A DNA stretch of 6,624 nucleotides from Clostridia bacterium (GCA_900772235.1 CAAGQX010000089.1:1-6624); one strand, 5' to 3'. Shown: positions 1 to 6,234, numbered from the stretch's first letter. The notes: generated by a model not told the origin, from the sequence alone. Translations and numbers: made by a program.

Positions 1-60
1 CCATTAAAAATAAATTAATATACACAATTAAGAAATTGTAGGGGCGATTTTAATCGCCCG
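1..60 (+). repeat. REP-like unit 1, forward
   Basis: This is a 60-bp unit: an A/T-rich linker followed by GTAG (38-41) and a perfect palindrome. The arms are GGGCGATT (42-49) and AATCGCCC (52-59) with a TT centre. It is nearly identical to the next unit, differing by a 2-bp indel and a few bases in the linker. It begins exactly at the window edge, so more copies may lie to the left. Confidence 0.85.
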
Positions 61-118
61 CCATTAAAAAAATTAATATACACAATAAAAAAATTGTAGG
101 GGCGATTTTAATCGCCCG
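61..118 (+). repeat. REP-like unit 2, forward
   Basis: This 58-bp direct copy of unit 1 has GTAG at 96-99 and the palindrome arms GGGCGATT (100-107) and AATCGCCC (110-117). The palindrome-to-palindrome spacing from unit 1 is 58 bp. Confidence 0.85.
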
Positions 119-155
119 CCATAAAAAAAATTAATATACACAATAAAAAATAGGA
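119..155 (+). repeat. Partial unit 3, forward, running into the RAYT ribosome binding site
   Basis: The linker half of the repeat is present again at 119-150. Where units 1 and 2 continue into ATTGTAGGGG, this copy reads into TAGGAAGG, which is the Shine-Dalgarno of the transposase gene. The GC-rich palindrome is absent. The ribosome binding site may therefore be derived from the repeat's own TAGGGG foot; that origin is an inference. Confidence 0.65.
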
Positions 156-163
156 AGGAAAAT

Positions 164-613
164 ATGAAAAAATTTTTACCTGTAAGGAAAAAAATAAGAT
201 TACAACATTATGATTATGCAACTGAAAATATATATTTTATTACAATATGTATAAAAAACCGAACACAATTATTAGGAAAAATAATTAAAGATAATATAGA
301 ATTATCAAGAAAAGGATTAATTGTACAGTATAATATAAGTAAACTGGAACAGCTGTATAACAATATAATAATTGATGAATATGTAATAATGCCTAACCAT
401 ATACACCTTCTAGTTTGGATAAGGTATAAACAAAATGTAACACTTTCGAAAATAATTAAACATTTTAAAACAAACATTAGTAAGGACATTGGGTTATCAA
501 TATGGCAAAAGTCATTTTATGAACATATTATAAGGACAAACAATGAATACCTAAGAATAAAAGAATATATACGCAACAATATAATAAATTGGGCAAAAGA
601 TAAATATTTTTAA
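164..613 (+). CDS. REP-associated tyrosine transposase (RAYT, Y1_Tnp/HUH family)
   Basis: This single-strand DNA transposase-like enzyme belongs to the IS200/IS605 Y1 superfamily. In the family, such proteins cut and join REP hairpins through a 5'-phosphotyrosine link. The 149 residues carry the features expected. There is an N-terminal strand region with YFITICIKNR (24-33). The metal-binding HUH pair is H79 and H81 within MPNHIHLLVW (76-85). The characteristic WQKSFYEHIIR block spans 114-124. The candidate nucleophile is Y135 in EYIRNN, placed by alignment from memory with Y115 of the E. coli RAYT (YafM/TnpA-REP). The C-terminus (NNIINWAKDKYF) resembles the usual NNPxxWxxDxYY end, so the protein looks full length, with Ile replacing the common Pro. 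AGGAAGGA at 152-159 supports the ATG. No clear promoter is seen, since the upstream DNA is repeat. The stop codon lies 2 nt before an inverted repeat unit. Confidence 0.88.
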   Translation: MKKFLPVRKKIRLQHYDYATENIYFITICIKNRTQLLGKIIKDNIELSRKGLIVQYNISKLEQLYNNIIIDEYVIMPNHIHLLVWIRYKQNVTLSKIIKHFKTNISKDIGLSIWQKSFYEHIIRTNNEYLRIKEYIRNNIINWAKDKYF

Positions 614-614
614 T

Positions 615-673
615 CGGGCGATTAAAATCGCCCCTACAATTCTTTATTGTATATATTAATTCATTTTTAATGG
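615..673 (-). repeat. REP-like unit, reverse orientation, just after the RAYT stop
   Basis: This is a reverse-complement copy of the upstream units. Its palindrome is perfect at 616-623/626-633 (arms GGGCGATT and AATCGCCC, AA centre). GTAG reads on the minus strand at 637-634, followed by the linker with TTGTATATATTAATT. The palindrome starts 2 nt past the transposase stop codon, so the transcript would end in a short hairpin. The following T-run is poor, so it is at most a weak terminator. Confidence 0.85.
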
Positions 674-716
674 CAGGTGATTAAAATCATCCCTACAATA
701 TAATAAATTATTAATA
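674..716 (-). repeat. Degenerate REP-like unit, reverse orientation
   Basis: This is a second inverted unit. Its palindrome has decayed: GGTGATT (676-682) faces AATCATCC (685-692), so the CG pairs of the intact copies have mostly become T/A changes. GTAG is kept on the minus strand at 696-693. The linker is only loosely recognisable to about 716. The junction with the preceding unit (TTAATGGC) matches the unit-to-unit junction seen upstream, so this was a tandem pair. Confidence 0.65.
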
Positions 717-775
717 ACCTAATGTAGGAACCATATATCTTGCATATTTATAATAAATATATAATTTAGATCAAA

Positions 776-803
776 TTGAACGGCTTTAAAAATAAGCTAT
801 AAT
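776..803 (+). promoter_or_regulatory. Candidate sigma-A promoter P1 for the helicase-loading operon
   Basis: TTGAAC (776-781) and TATAAT (798-803) are separated by 16 bp. It points at the DnaB/DnaD-like gene and would give a 5' leader of roughly 70 nt. It lies just right of the repeat region, so it may date from before or after that insertion. Confidence 0.5.
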
Positions 804-818
804 TATTTTCCTTTTTTA

Positions 819-847
819 TTGTTTTATTGCCCCATAAATGATATAAT
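819..847 (+). promoter_or_regulatory. Candidate extended -10 promoter P2 for the helicase-loading operon
   Basis: TTGTTT (819-824) and TATAAT (842-847) have a 17-bp spacer, with TG one base before the -10 (839-840), which is an extended -10. The predicted start near 854 leaves a leader of about 27 nt to the ATG at 881. That would cut off most upstream in-frame start options and supports the ATG start. Confidence 0.6.
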
Positions 848-880
848 TTTTGAAACTACGAATTGTTTTTGGGGGTAATT

Positions 881-1852
881 ATGAAACTTGAAATTAACGA
901 TAAATCAATACTATTTTCACATACAGAAATTCCAGATATATTTTTTACAGAATATTTATCTCAAGCAAGTGGAGACTGCATCAAAGTATATTTATGCTTA
1001 GTTTTTCTTGCTAAATATGATAAAGATATTAAACTTAACGATTTATCTAAAAAGTTAAATATTCCTTTTTCTACAATTCAATCTGCTCTAGCCTTTTGGG
1101 AAGAATTAGGTGTAGTTACCAAGAAATTAAATGGTTATGTTCTAAATAATTTACAAGAAATAGAACTACACAAATCTTTTGTTCCAAATTTAACTTTATC
1201 TCCAGATAAGGTTAAACAAAATGCAAAATCTGAATACAGAGCTCGTGCTATTGAAAGTATTAATAATACATATTTCCAAGGTATAATGTCACCTTCTTGG
1301 TATAGTGATATAGATTTGTGGTTTAAAAAATATGAATTTGACGAGCAAGTTATGGTTGCTTTATTTGATTATTGTTTTAATAAATCTGCTCTTCACAAAA
1401 ATTATGTTCAAACAGTAGCCCAGGCTTGGTCTAATAGTAAAATAAAAACATATAACGATTTAGAAAACTACTATCAAAAATATGAGAATATAAATAAAAT
1501 AAAAAAATCTATTGCTAAAAAACTTGGGAGATATAGTAATCTTACTCAATTTGAAGAAGCATATATTGAGAAATGGCTTTTAGATTATAATTTTGGGTTA
1601 GATATAATAAATATAGCTTTGAAAAAAACCACATCAAAAGCAAATCCAAATTTTGATTATATAGATAAATTATTAACCGATTGGCACGAAAGAGGTTTAA
1701 AAACTGCTAGTGAAGTAGAAGCATTTTTAGCAGAATTCAAGCAAAAATCTAAGGATGTAAAAGAATTAGAAAAGAAAACAAACTATAACAATTATCAAAA
1801 AAGAACTTATGATAATTTGAATGAGTTATATGCAAATAAAAAAGCAGAATAA
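881..1852 (+). CDS. DnaB/DnaD-type primosomal helicase-loading protein
   Basis: In Firmicutes, proteins of this family bind DNA and the initiator and help load the replicative helicase at origins or restart sites. The 323 residues show a winged-helix-like N-terminus (about 18-95, with LNDLSKKLNIPFSTIQSALAFWEELGVV). Two DDBH2 (DnaB_2/DnaD-C) domains follow, at about 125-200 and 208-285. Each ends in the family's Y-xxx-hydrophobic-xxx-W signature: Y175/V179/W183 and Y260/L264/W268. The tail (286-323) is charged and probably flexible. One winged helix plus two DDBH2 domains is the Bacillus DnaB layout rather than the single-DDBH2 DnaD layout, although clostridial homologues are often just called DnaD. 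I chose ATG 881 with GGGGG at 871-875. A TTG at 863 would add six residues but lacks a ribosome binding site. The loader ATPase gene follows 17 bp downstream, which fits one operon. Confidence 0.85.
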   Translation: MKLEINDKSILFSHTEIPDIFFTEYLSQASGDCIKVYLCLVFLAKYDKDIKLNDLSKKLNIPFSTIQSALAFWEELGVVTKKLNGYVLNNLQEIELHKSFVPNLTLSPDKVKQNAKSEYRARAIESINNTYFQGIMSPSWYSDIDLWFKKYEFDEQVMVALFDYCFNKSALHKNYVQTVAQAWSNSKIKTYNDLENYYQKYENINKIKKSIAKKLGRYSNLTQFEEAYIEKWLLDYNFGLDIINIALKKTTSKANPNFDYIDKLLTDWHERGLKTASEVEAFLAEFKQKSKDVKELEKKTNYNNYQKRTYDNLNELYANKKAE

Positions 1853-1869
1853 TTTTTAAAGGATTTTTT

Positions 1870-2853
1870 ATGGATAATATTATTTTAAAACAATTATTAA
1901 CTGAATATGAACAAACTAGGATGGCTCATTCAAGGCAATTAGAAGAAAGGAAACAAAAACTCTACTCTAAATTTCCACGCCTTGAAGAAATAGAAAAAGA
2001 ATTAAATTTAATTTCTATATCTATTGCAAAGTCTGTATTATTTCCTTCAAGTAATATCAGTTTGCAAAAAGAAAAATTAGAAAATTTAAAAGCTGAAAAA
2101 GAAAAAATATTAAAAGAGAACAATATTCCGCAAACTTATTTAAATTTGGAATATAATTGCAATATTTGTAAAGATACAGGGTATGTTATCCACAATTCAC
2201 ACACCGAAATGTGCAAATGTTTAAAGCAAAAAATATTTGATATTCAATATAACAAATCAAATATAAACAATTTAAATAAAGACACTTTCGAAAATTTCAA
2301 TTTGAATTTATATTCAGATAAAATAGATTCAAAAAAATATGGAGATAATATTTCACCTAGAGAAAACATTAAAAATATTAAAAATTCTTGTTTAGAATTT
2401 ATAAAAGATTTTAATAATCCTGCTGGAAAAAATTTACTGTTTTCTGGTGGAACTGGACTTGGGAAAACATATTTATCTAATGCTATTGTAGATAAACTTA
2501 TAAAGCAAGGATATACTGTTCTTTACCAAACTGCACCGGTTATGTTAGACACTTTAATTTCTAAAATGTTTAAAAATGACCCTACATTTTCAGAAAACTT
2601 ATTAAATGTAGATTTATTAGTAATAGATGATTTAGGTACAGAAACTATGAATTCTATGAAGTTTACTGAACTTTATAAAATAATAAACACAAGACTATTA
2701 AATTCCAATGGAAAAATTACTAAAACTATAATATCAACAAATTTAGATTTACAAGGTTTATATAACACTTATGATGAAAGACTTGTTTCTAGGTTTATTG
2801 GTCATTATGATATTTATCGTTTCTTCGGCGATGATATAAGATTCAAAAAATAG
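1870..2853 (+). CDS. dnaI: DnaI/DnaC-type AAA+ helicase loader
   Basis: This ATPase of the DnaC/DnaI family delivers the hexameric replicative helicase to DNA. The 327 residues begin with a helical, probably coiled-coil N-terminus (about 1-85). A zinc-type cluster follows with C97, C100, C115 and C117, as in the DnaI N-terminal domain that contacts the helicase. The AAA+ core has Walker A GGTGLGKT (193-200), Walker B LLVIDDLG (249-256), a sensor-1 region TIISTN (286-291) and the box VII/arginine-finger segment DERLVSRF (302-309). Bacillus DnaI is of similar length (about 311). AAAGGA at 1858-1863 sits 6 nt before the ATG. It is cotranscribed with the DnaB/DnaD-like gene, the same pairing known in Clostridioides difficile. 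No frameshift or missing motif is seen. Confidence 0.92.
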   Translation: MDNIILKQLLTEYEQTRMAHSRQLEERKQKLYSKFPRLEEIEKELNLISISIAKSVLFPSSNISLQKEKLENLKAEKEKILKENNIPQTYLNLEYNCNICKDTGYVIHNSHTEMCKCLKQKIFDIQYNKSNINNLNKDTFENFNLNLYSDKIDSKKYGDNISPRENIKNIKNSCLEFIKDFNNPAGKNLLFSGGTGLGKTYLSNAIVDKLIKQGYTVLYQTAPVMLDTLISKMFKNDPTFSENLLNVDLLVIDDLGTETMNSMKFTELYKIINTRLLNSNGKITKTIISTNLDLQGLYNTYDERLVSRFIGHYDIYRFFGDDIRFKK

Positions 2854-3001
2854 AAGATTATTTACTCGTCTGATTTACAAAAAGAATTACTTATATGGTA
2901 ATTCAGTGAAACTACCATTTCGTTCGAAAATGCTTTATAAGAATTAAATATTGGTAGTGATGTTATTTAAAAAAGGTTTTAACTTTTGTAAAGTAAAAAT
3001 T
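2854..3001. other. Convergent intergenic stretch with a weak hairpin
   Basis: No gene is seen between the loader ATPase and the terminator. An imperfect hairpin has ATGGTA (2895-2900) pairing with TACCAT (2913-2918), with TTC/GAA stacked inside. No T-run follows it, so it is not a convincing terminator. TGGTAGT at 2952-2958 could instead pair with ACTACCA at 2911-2917. Confidence 0.4.
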
Positions 3002-3035
3002 ACCCCGGTAAACAAGAGATCTCGTTTACCGGGGT
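3002..3035 (-). terminator. 12-bp GC-rich intrinsic terminator, convergent
   Basis: Perfect 12-bp arms ACCCCGGTAAAC (3002-3013) and GTTTACCGGGGT (3024-3035) enclose a 10-nt loop. Read leftward, the hairpin is followed by AATTTTTACTTT, a good U-tract, and it lies 5 bp past the stop codon of the small membrane protein gene. Read rightward, the following TTGTGATTAGTTT is a poorer tract, but the strong stem may also stop the loader operon. Primary direction is therefore leftward, possibly bidirectional. Confidence 0.85.
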
Positions 3036-3040
3036 TGTGA

Positions 3041-3226
3041 TTAGTTTATGCTATATTCTTCTGCAATAGTTCCTTCGCAAGAACAATATGAACATTGTTC
3101 ACAATTTTGTGGTACTTTGCTTACTGTCATCGCCAGTATCCCAACAATACCAAATATGATTAGGGCTACTAGTCCAAGCCCTACACAAAGTACATCCACA
3201 CTGTCTATGGTATTATGCTTCATCAC
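3041..3226 (-). CDS. Small single-span membrane protein with a CxxCxxCxC tail
   Basis: I do not recognise this family. The 60/61 residues have a short polar N-terminus (MMKHNTIDSVD) and one hydrophobic span of about 24 residues (13-36, VLCVGLGL...ILAMTV). The 25-residue tail holds C43, C46, C49 and C51 in CEQCSYCSC and ends acidic (EEYSIN). The cysteine spacing could bind a metal or form disulfides; which depends on topology, and charge near the span does not decide it. AGGAGG at 3240-3235 precedes a GTG (3226, 8-nt gap) that is directly followed by ATG (3223, 11-nt gap), and either could start translation. A consensus promoter upstream and a strong terminator 5 bp past the stop show a stand-alone transcription unit, which supports a real gene despite its size. 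The opposite-strand open frame here has no comparable signals. Confidence 0.72.
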   Translation of the reverse strand: MMKHNTIDSVDVLCVGLGLVALIIFGIVGILAMTVSKVPQNCEQCSYCSCEGTIAEEYSIN

Positions 3227-3267
3227 TATTTTTTCCTCCTATTTTTTATAATAAATTATTATATTCG

Positions 3268-3281
3268 CTGGACAAGTCCAG
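3268..3281. promoter_or_regulatory. Perfect 14-bp palindrome CTGGAC-NN-GTCCAG in the small-gene leader
   Basis: CTGGAC (3268-3273) and GTCCAG (3276-3281) have a 2-nt centre. In the leftward RNA it folds as a 5-bp stem with a CUUG tetraloop, a compact stable fold. It is not followed by a T-run, so it is not a terminator. As DNA it is a plausible operator: it lies just upstream of a second possible -10 (TATAAT on the minus strand, 3263-3258). No matching regulator is in the window. Confidence 0.4.
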
Positions 3282-3283
3282 AT

Positions 3284-3319
3284 AAAAAAGGGAATAAAAT
3301 ATATTCAAAAAAACCCTTT
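3284..3319 (-). terminator. Weak hairpin plus T6 in the small-gene leader (possible ileS terminator or attenuator)
   Basis: On the minus strand AAAGGG (3319-3314) can pair with CCCTTT (3292-3287), and GAATA/TATTC can pair inside the loop. Six Ts (3289-3284) overlap or follow the 3' arm. The stem is short and AT-rich, so termination would be inefficient. It is the only terminator-like element within 100 bp of the ileS stop. It begins about 9 nt after the predicted start of the small gene's transcript, so it could also attenuate that gene. Confidence 0.35.
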
Positions 3320-3334
3320 CGAGTTTACTTATAA

Positions 3335-3364
3335 AGTATAACACTGTTTTATGTAAAATGTCAA
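3335..3364 (-). promoter_or_regulatory. Near-consensus sigma-A promoter for the small membrane protein gene
   Basis: On the minus strand TTGACA (3364-3359) and TATACT (3340-3335) are separated by 18 bp. It begins 13 bp after the ileS stop codon and fires toward the 60/61-residue gene. The predicted transcript start near 3328 leaves about 100 nt of leader before the start codon. This is the closest match to consensus of any promoter in the window. Confidence 0.75.
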
Positions 3365-3376
3365 AAATTTTATTTA

Positions 3377-6154
3377 TTATAATTTTTTCATAACTTCTGC
3401 GCATCTATGGCATAGTGTTGGATGTTCTTTGTCTTCTCCTACTGTTTCTGAATACATCCAGCATCTTTCACATTTTTCACCTGGTGCTATTTCTACTTTT
3501 ATTCCTAAATCTTCTCCTTCTTGGCGTTTACTTTCTTCTACTTCTAATTTAGAAATAATAAATACTGTTTTTAATAAATCTTTGTTTTCATTTATGAAAT
3601 TATATAGTTCTTCTTTTGCAAATAATGTTACTTTAGCATTTAATGAATGTCCAATTACTTTTTGTGCTCTTGCCTCTTCTAATTTTTTTGCAACCGCTTC
3701 TTTTATTTCTATAATTTTACTCCATTTTTCTCTTAAAGCTTCGTTTTCATATTTTTCACATACAGTAGGGTAATTAGTTAACATTACACTATCTGTTTTT
3801 TCATTTTCTTGGTGTGGCATAAATTTCCATATTTCTTCTGCTGTAAAGCAAGTAATTGGTGCAAGTATTTTTACTAATGTATCTAATATAATATACATTG
3901 TTGTTTGAGCTGCTCTTCTTTCTTTAGAATCTGTAAGTGTACTGTATAGTCTATCTTTAATTATATCTAGATAAAAACTACTCATATCTGTTACACAAAA
4001 TACATTTAATGCTTGATAAGCTTCGTGGAAATCATATTTTTCATAACTTGCTGTGCATTTTTTTACTAAATCATTTAATTTTAATAATGCATATTTATCT
4101 AATTCTTCCAAATTCTCATATTCTACCATATCTTTATTTGGATCAAAATCTGCTGTGTTTCCTAAAATATATCTTGCTGTGTTTCTCATTTTTCTATAGC
4201 TTTCTGTTAATTGTTTCAATATATCTTTAGATAAACTTACATCAGATTGGTAGTCTGAAGATAATACCCAAAGTCTTAATATATCTGCTCCATATTCTTT
4301 TATAACATCCTGTGGGCTTATACCATTTCCTAAAGATTTAGACATTTTTCTTCCTTGCCCATCAACTGTCCATCCGTGTGTTAAAACTTCTTTAAATGGT
4401 GCTATTCCATTTGTTGCAACAGATGTAAGAAGTGAAGATTGGAACCAACCTCTATATTGGTCTGCACCTTCTAAATAAAGGTCTGCAGGATATGGTAATC
4501 CTCTTTCTACTAAAACACTTTGATGTGTAGAGCCAGAATCGAACCAAACATCCATAATGTCAGATTCTTTTTTAAATTCTGTATGTCCACATTCACATTT
4601 AGCATTTTCTGGCATTAATTCTTTTTCAGATAAATCCCACCACGCATTTGAACCTTTTTCTTTGAAAACTCTTTTTATTTTTTCAATAGATTCTTCTGTT
4701 ATGTATTCTTTTCCACATTCTTTACAATAGAAGATTGGAATTGGAATTCCCCAAGTACGCTGTCTTGAAATACACCAATCTGCCCTTTCTTCTATCATAC
4801 TTGTAATTCTATCTTCTCCCCAACTTGGTATCCAATGAACTTTTTTAGCTTCTTCTACTGCTTTATCTCTAAATTTATCTACTGAGCAGAACCATTGCTC
4901 TGTCGCTCTAAATATTATTGGATTTTTACATCTCCAGCAATGCGGATATGCGTGATTTATTTTTTGCTTATATAGTAAAAATTTATTTTCTTCTAACCAA
5001 TTTATTATCTTTTCGTTAGATTCATCATATCTAAGTCCTGCAAAAATTCCGGCTCCTTCTGTTTGGTAACCCTTTCCATCAACTGTTACTACTACATCTA
5101 AGCCATTTTTCAAGCCACATAAATAGTCTTCTTTACCATATCCAGGTGCTGTATGTACTGCTCCTGTACCTGTTCCTAGTTCTACTACTATTGTGTCGTC
5201 ACTACCTAAAACAACTCTTGAATCTCTATCTAAAAATGGATGTTTACAAAGTACTCCTTCTAATTCTGTTCCTGTATATGTATTCAATATTTTATATTCT
5301 TCTGCTCCTATTTTTTGCATTACATCGTCTACTAGTGCTTTTGCCATAATTAATTTTTCGCCATTTACTTCTACTATTGCATACTCAAATTCTCCACCAA
5401 TTGTAATTCCAACATTTCCTGGAAGTGTCCAAGGTGTAGTAGTCCATATTACAAAATAAGTATTTTCTACATCAAACAAGCCTTTGCTTACTCTTACTGG
5501 GAATTTAACAAATATCGACATTGTATCTACATCTTGGTATTCTATTTCTGCTTCTGCTAATGCTGTTTCGCAATCTGTACACCAATATACTGGTTTTAAT
5601 CCTTTATACATATAGCCTTTTTTATACATATTCCAGAATACACCAAGTTGTCTTGCTTCACATTCTGGATTATATGTAATATATGGGTGCTCCCAGTCTC
5701 CTATACATCCTAATCTCTTAAATCCTTCTGTTTGTTTATCTTTATAATTTCTTGTAAATTCCTTACAAGTATCTCTAAATTGTGATACGGGAATTTTTTC
5801 TCTATCTAATCCTAATTTCTCAATGGCCTTTTTTTCTGTTGGCATTCCGTGTGTATCATATCCTGGAATAAATGGTGTGTAATAACCTTTTAATGCCTTA
5901 TATCTTACAATAGTGTCTTTTAAAATTTTATTTAATGCGTGACCAATATGTATTTCACCATTTGCATATGGAGGTCCATCGTGTAGTACAAAACTTTCAT
6001 TTCCTTCATTTTTCTTTAATATTTTTTCGTATAAACCGTTGTCTAGAATTTCTTTTTGTAATTCTGGTTCTCTTTCTGGTAAGCTTGCCCTCATTGGGAA
6101 TTCTGTTTTTGGTAAATTTAATGTTTTACCATAGTCTTTTTTTTCTTCGCACAT
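3377..6154 (-). CDS. ileS: Isoleucyl-tRNA synthetase
   Basis: This cytosolic class I synthetase charges tRNA-Ile with isoleucine using ATP and edits misacylated valine. The 925 residues are the usual bacterial length. Motifs in order are: HIGH at 69-72; an editing (CP1) domain with VIWTTTPWTLPGN (235-247) and GTGAVHTAPGYGKEDY (328-343), where D343 matches the editing aspartate; DWCISRQRTWGIPIP (459-473); WFDSGSTH (537-544); KMSKS at 603-607; and a C-terminal zinc finger C895/C898/C915/C918. Two further cysteine sets, C192/C195 with C406/C409 and C477/C480 with C520/C522, match the extra zinc sites known in Thermus IleRS. The E. coli enzyme keeps the first only in part. The C-terminal finger indicates the common bacterial type, not the mupirocin-resistant eukaryote-like type. 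AAGGAGG at 6167-6161 sits 6 nt before the ATG. Expression is under the T-box upstream. Confidence 0.98.
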   Translation of the reverse strand: MCEEKKDYGKTLNLPKTEFPMRASLPEREPELQKEILDNGLYEKILKKNEGNESFVLHDGPPYANGEIHIGHALNKILKDTIVRYKALKGYYTPFIPGYDTHGMPTEKKAIEKLGLDREKIPVSQFRDTCKEFTRNYKDKQTEGFKRLGCIGDWEHPYITYNPECEARQLGVFWNMYKKGYMYKGLKPVYWCTDCETALAEAEIEYQDVDTMSIFVKFPVRVSKGLFDVENTYFVIWTTTPWTLPGNVGITIGGEFEYAIVEVNGEKLIMAKALVDDVMQKIGAEEYKILNTYTGTELEGVLCKHPFLDRDSRVVLGSDDTIVVELGTGTGAVHTAPGYGKEDYLCGLKNGLDVVVTVDGKGYQTEGAGIFAGLRYDESNEKIINWLEENKFLLYKQKINHAYPHCWRCKNPIIFRATEQWFCSVDKFRDKAVEEAKKVHWIPSWGEDRITSMIEERADWCISRQRTWGIPIPIFYCKECGKEYITEESIEKIKRVFKEKGSNAWWDLSEKELMPENAKCECGHTEFKKESDIMDVWFDSGSTHQSVLVERGLPYPADLYLEGADQYRGWFQSSLLTSVATNGIAPFKEVLTHGWTVDGQGRKMSKSLGNGISPQDVIKEYGADILRLWVLSSDYQSDVSLSKDILKQLTESYRKMRNTARYILGNTADFDPNKDMVEYENLEELDKYALLKLNDLVKKCTASYEKYDFHEAYQALNVFCVTDMSSFYLDIIKDRLYSTLTDSKERRAAQTTMYIILDTLVKILAPITCFTAEEIWKFMPHQENEKTDSVMLTNYPTVCEKYENEALREKWSKIIEIKEAVAKKLEEARAQKVIGHSLNAKVTLFAKEELYNFINENKDLLKTVFIISKLEVEESKRQEGEDLGIKVEIAPGEKCERCWMYSETVGEDKEHPTLCHRCAEVMKKL

Positions 6155-6234
6155 AAAAATCCTCCTTTATTTTTACCATATACATATTTAGAATTTATAT
6201 ATTTTAAATTCTACTATTGGTATTTTTAATATTT

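Larger units (their letters stand above)
1..696 (+). mobile_element. RAYT gene flanked by inverted sets of REP-like repeat units
   Basis: The composite holds a Y1/HUH transposase gene at 164-613. Two and a half repeat units in forward orientation lie on its left, and about two units in reverse orientation on its right. All four intact or recognisable palindromes have GTAG (read on the unit's own strand) directly at the 5' foot: 38-41, 96-99, 634-637 as CTAC, and 693-696 as CTAC. Known RAYT/REP systems in proteobacteria show the same GTAG-plus-hairpin signature, and the enzyme recognises it as single-stranded DNA. Seen: gene, repeats, orientation. Inferred: that the encoded protein acts on these repeats. 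The left edge is open because the first unit starts at base 1. Confidence 0.75.

Noticed and set aside
1..150. CRISPR array from the repeated 58-60 bp units
   Set aside because: The units are directly adjacent with no unique spacers, contain a REP-type palindrome, and reappear inverted beyond the gene.
214..489. Leftward open frame of 91 codons opposite the RAYT gene
   Set aside because: It is antisense to a gene with clear family motifs and has no ribosome binding site or family resemblance.
863..880. TTG at 863 as the start of the DnaB/DnaD-like gene
   Set aside because: No ribosome binding site precedes it. It lies only about 9 nt after the predicted transcript start, and the ATG at 881 has a G-rich site at 871-875.
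2895..2918. Terminator for the loader operon
   Set aside because: The hairpin is imperfect and is followed by TTCGTTCG rather than a T-run.
3048..3251. Rightward open frame of 67 codons overlapping the small membrane protein gene
   Set aside because: It starts inside the terminator-proximal end without a ribosome binding site. The leftward frame has promoter, ribosome binding site and terminator.
3268..3281. Terminator after ileS
   Set aside because: The stem is only 5-6 bp with a very small loop and no T-run follows on the minus strand.
4009..4230. Rightward open frames inside ileS (also 3429-3773, 5146-5349, 5193-5459, 5935-6156)
   Set aside because: All are antisense to the conserved synthetase, with low-complexity translations and no start signals.
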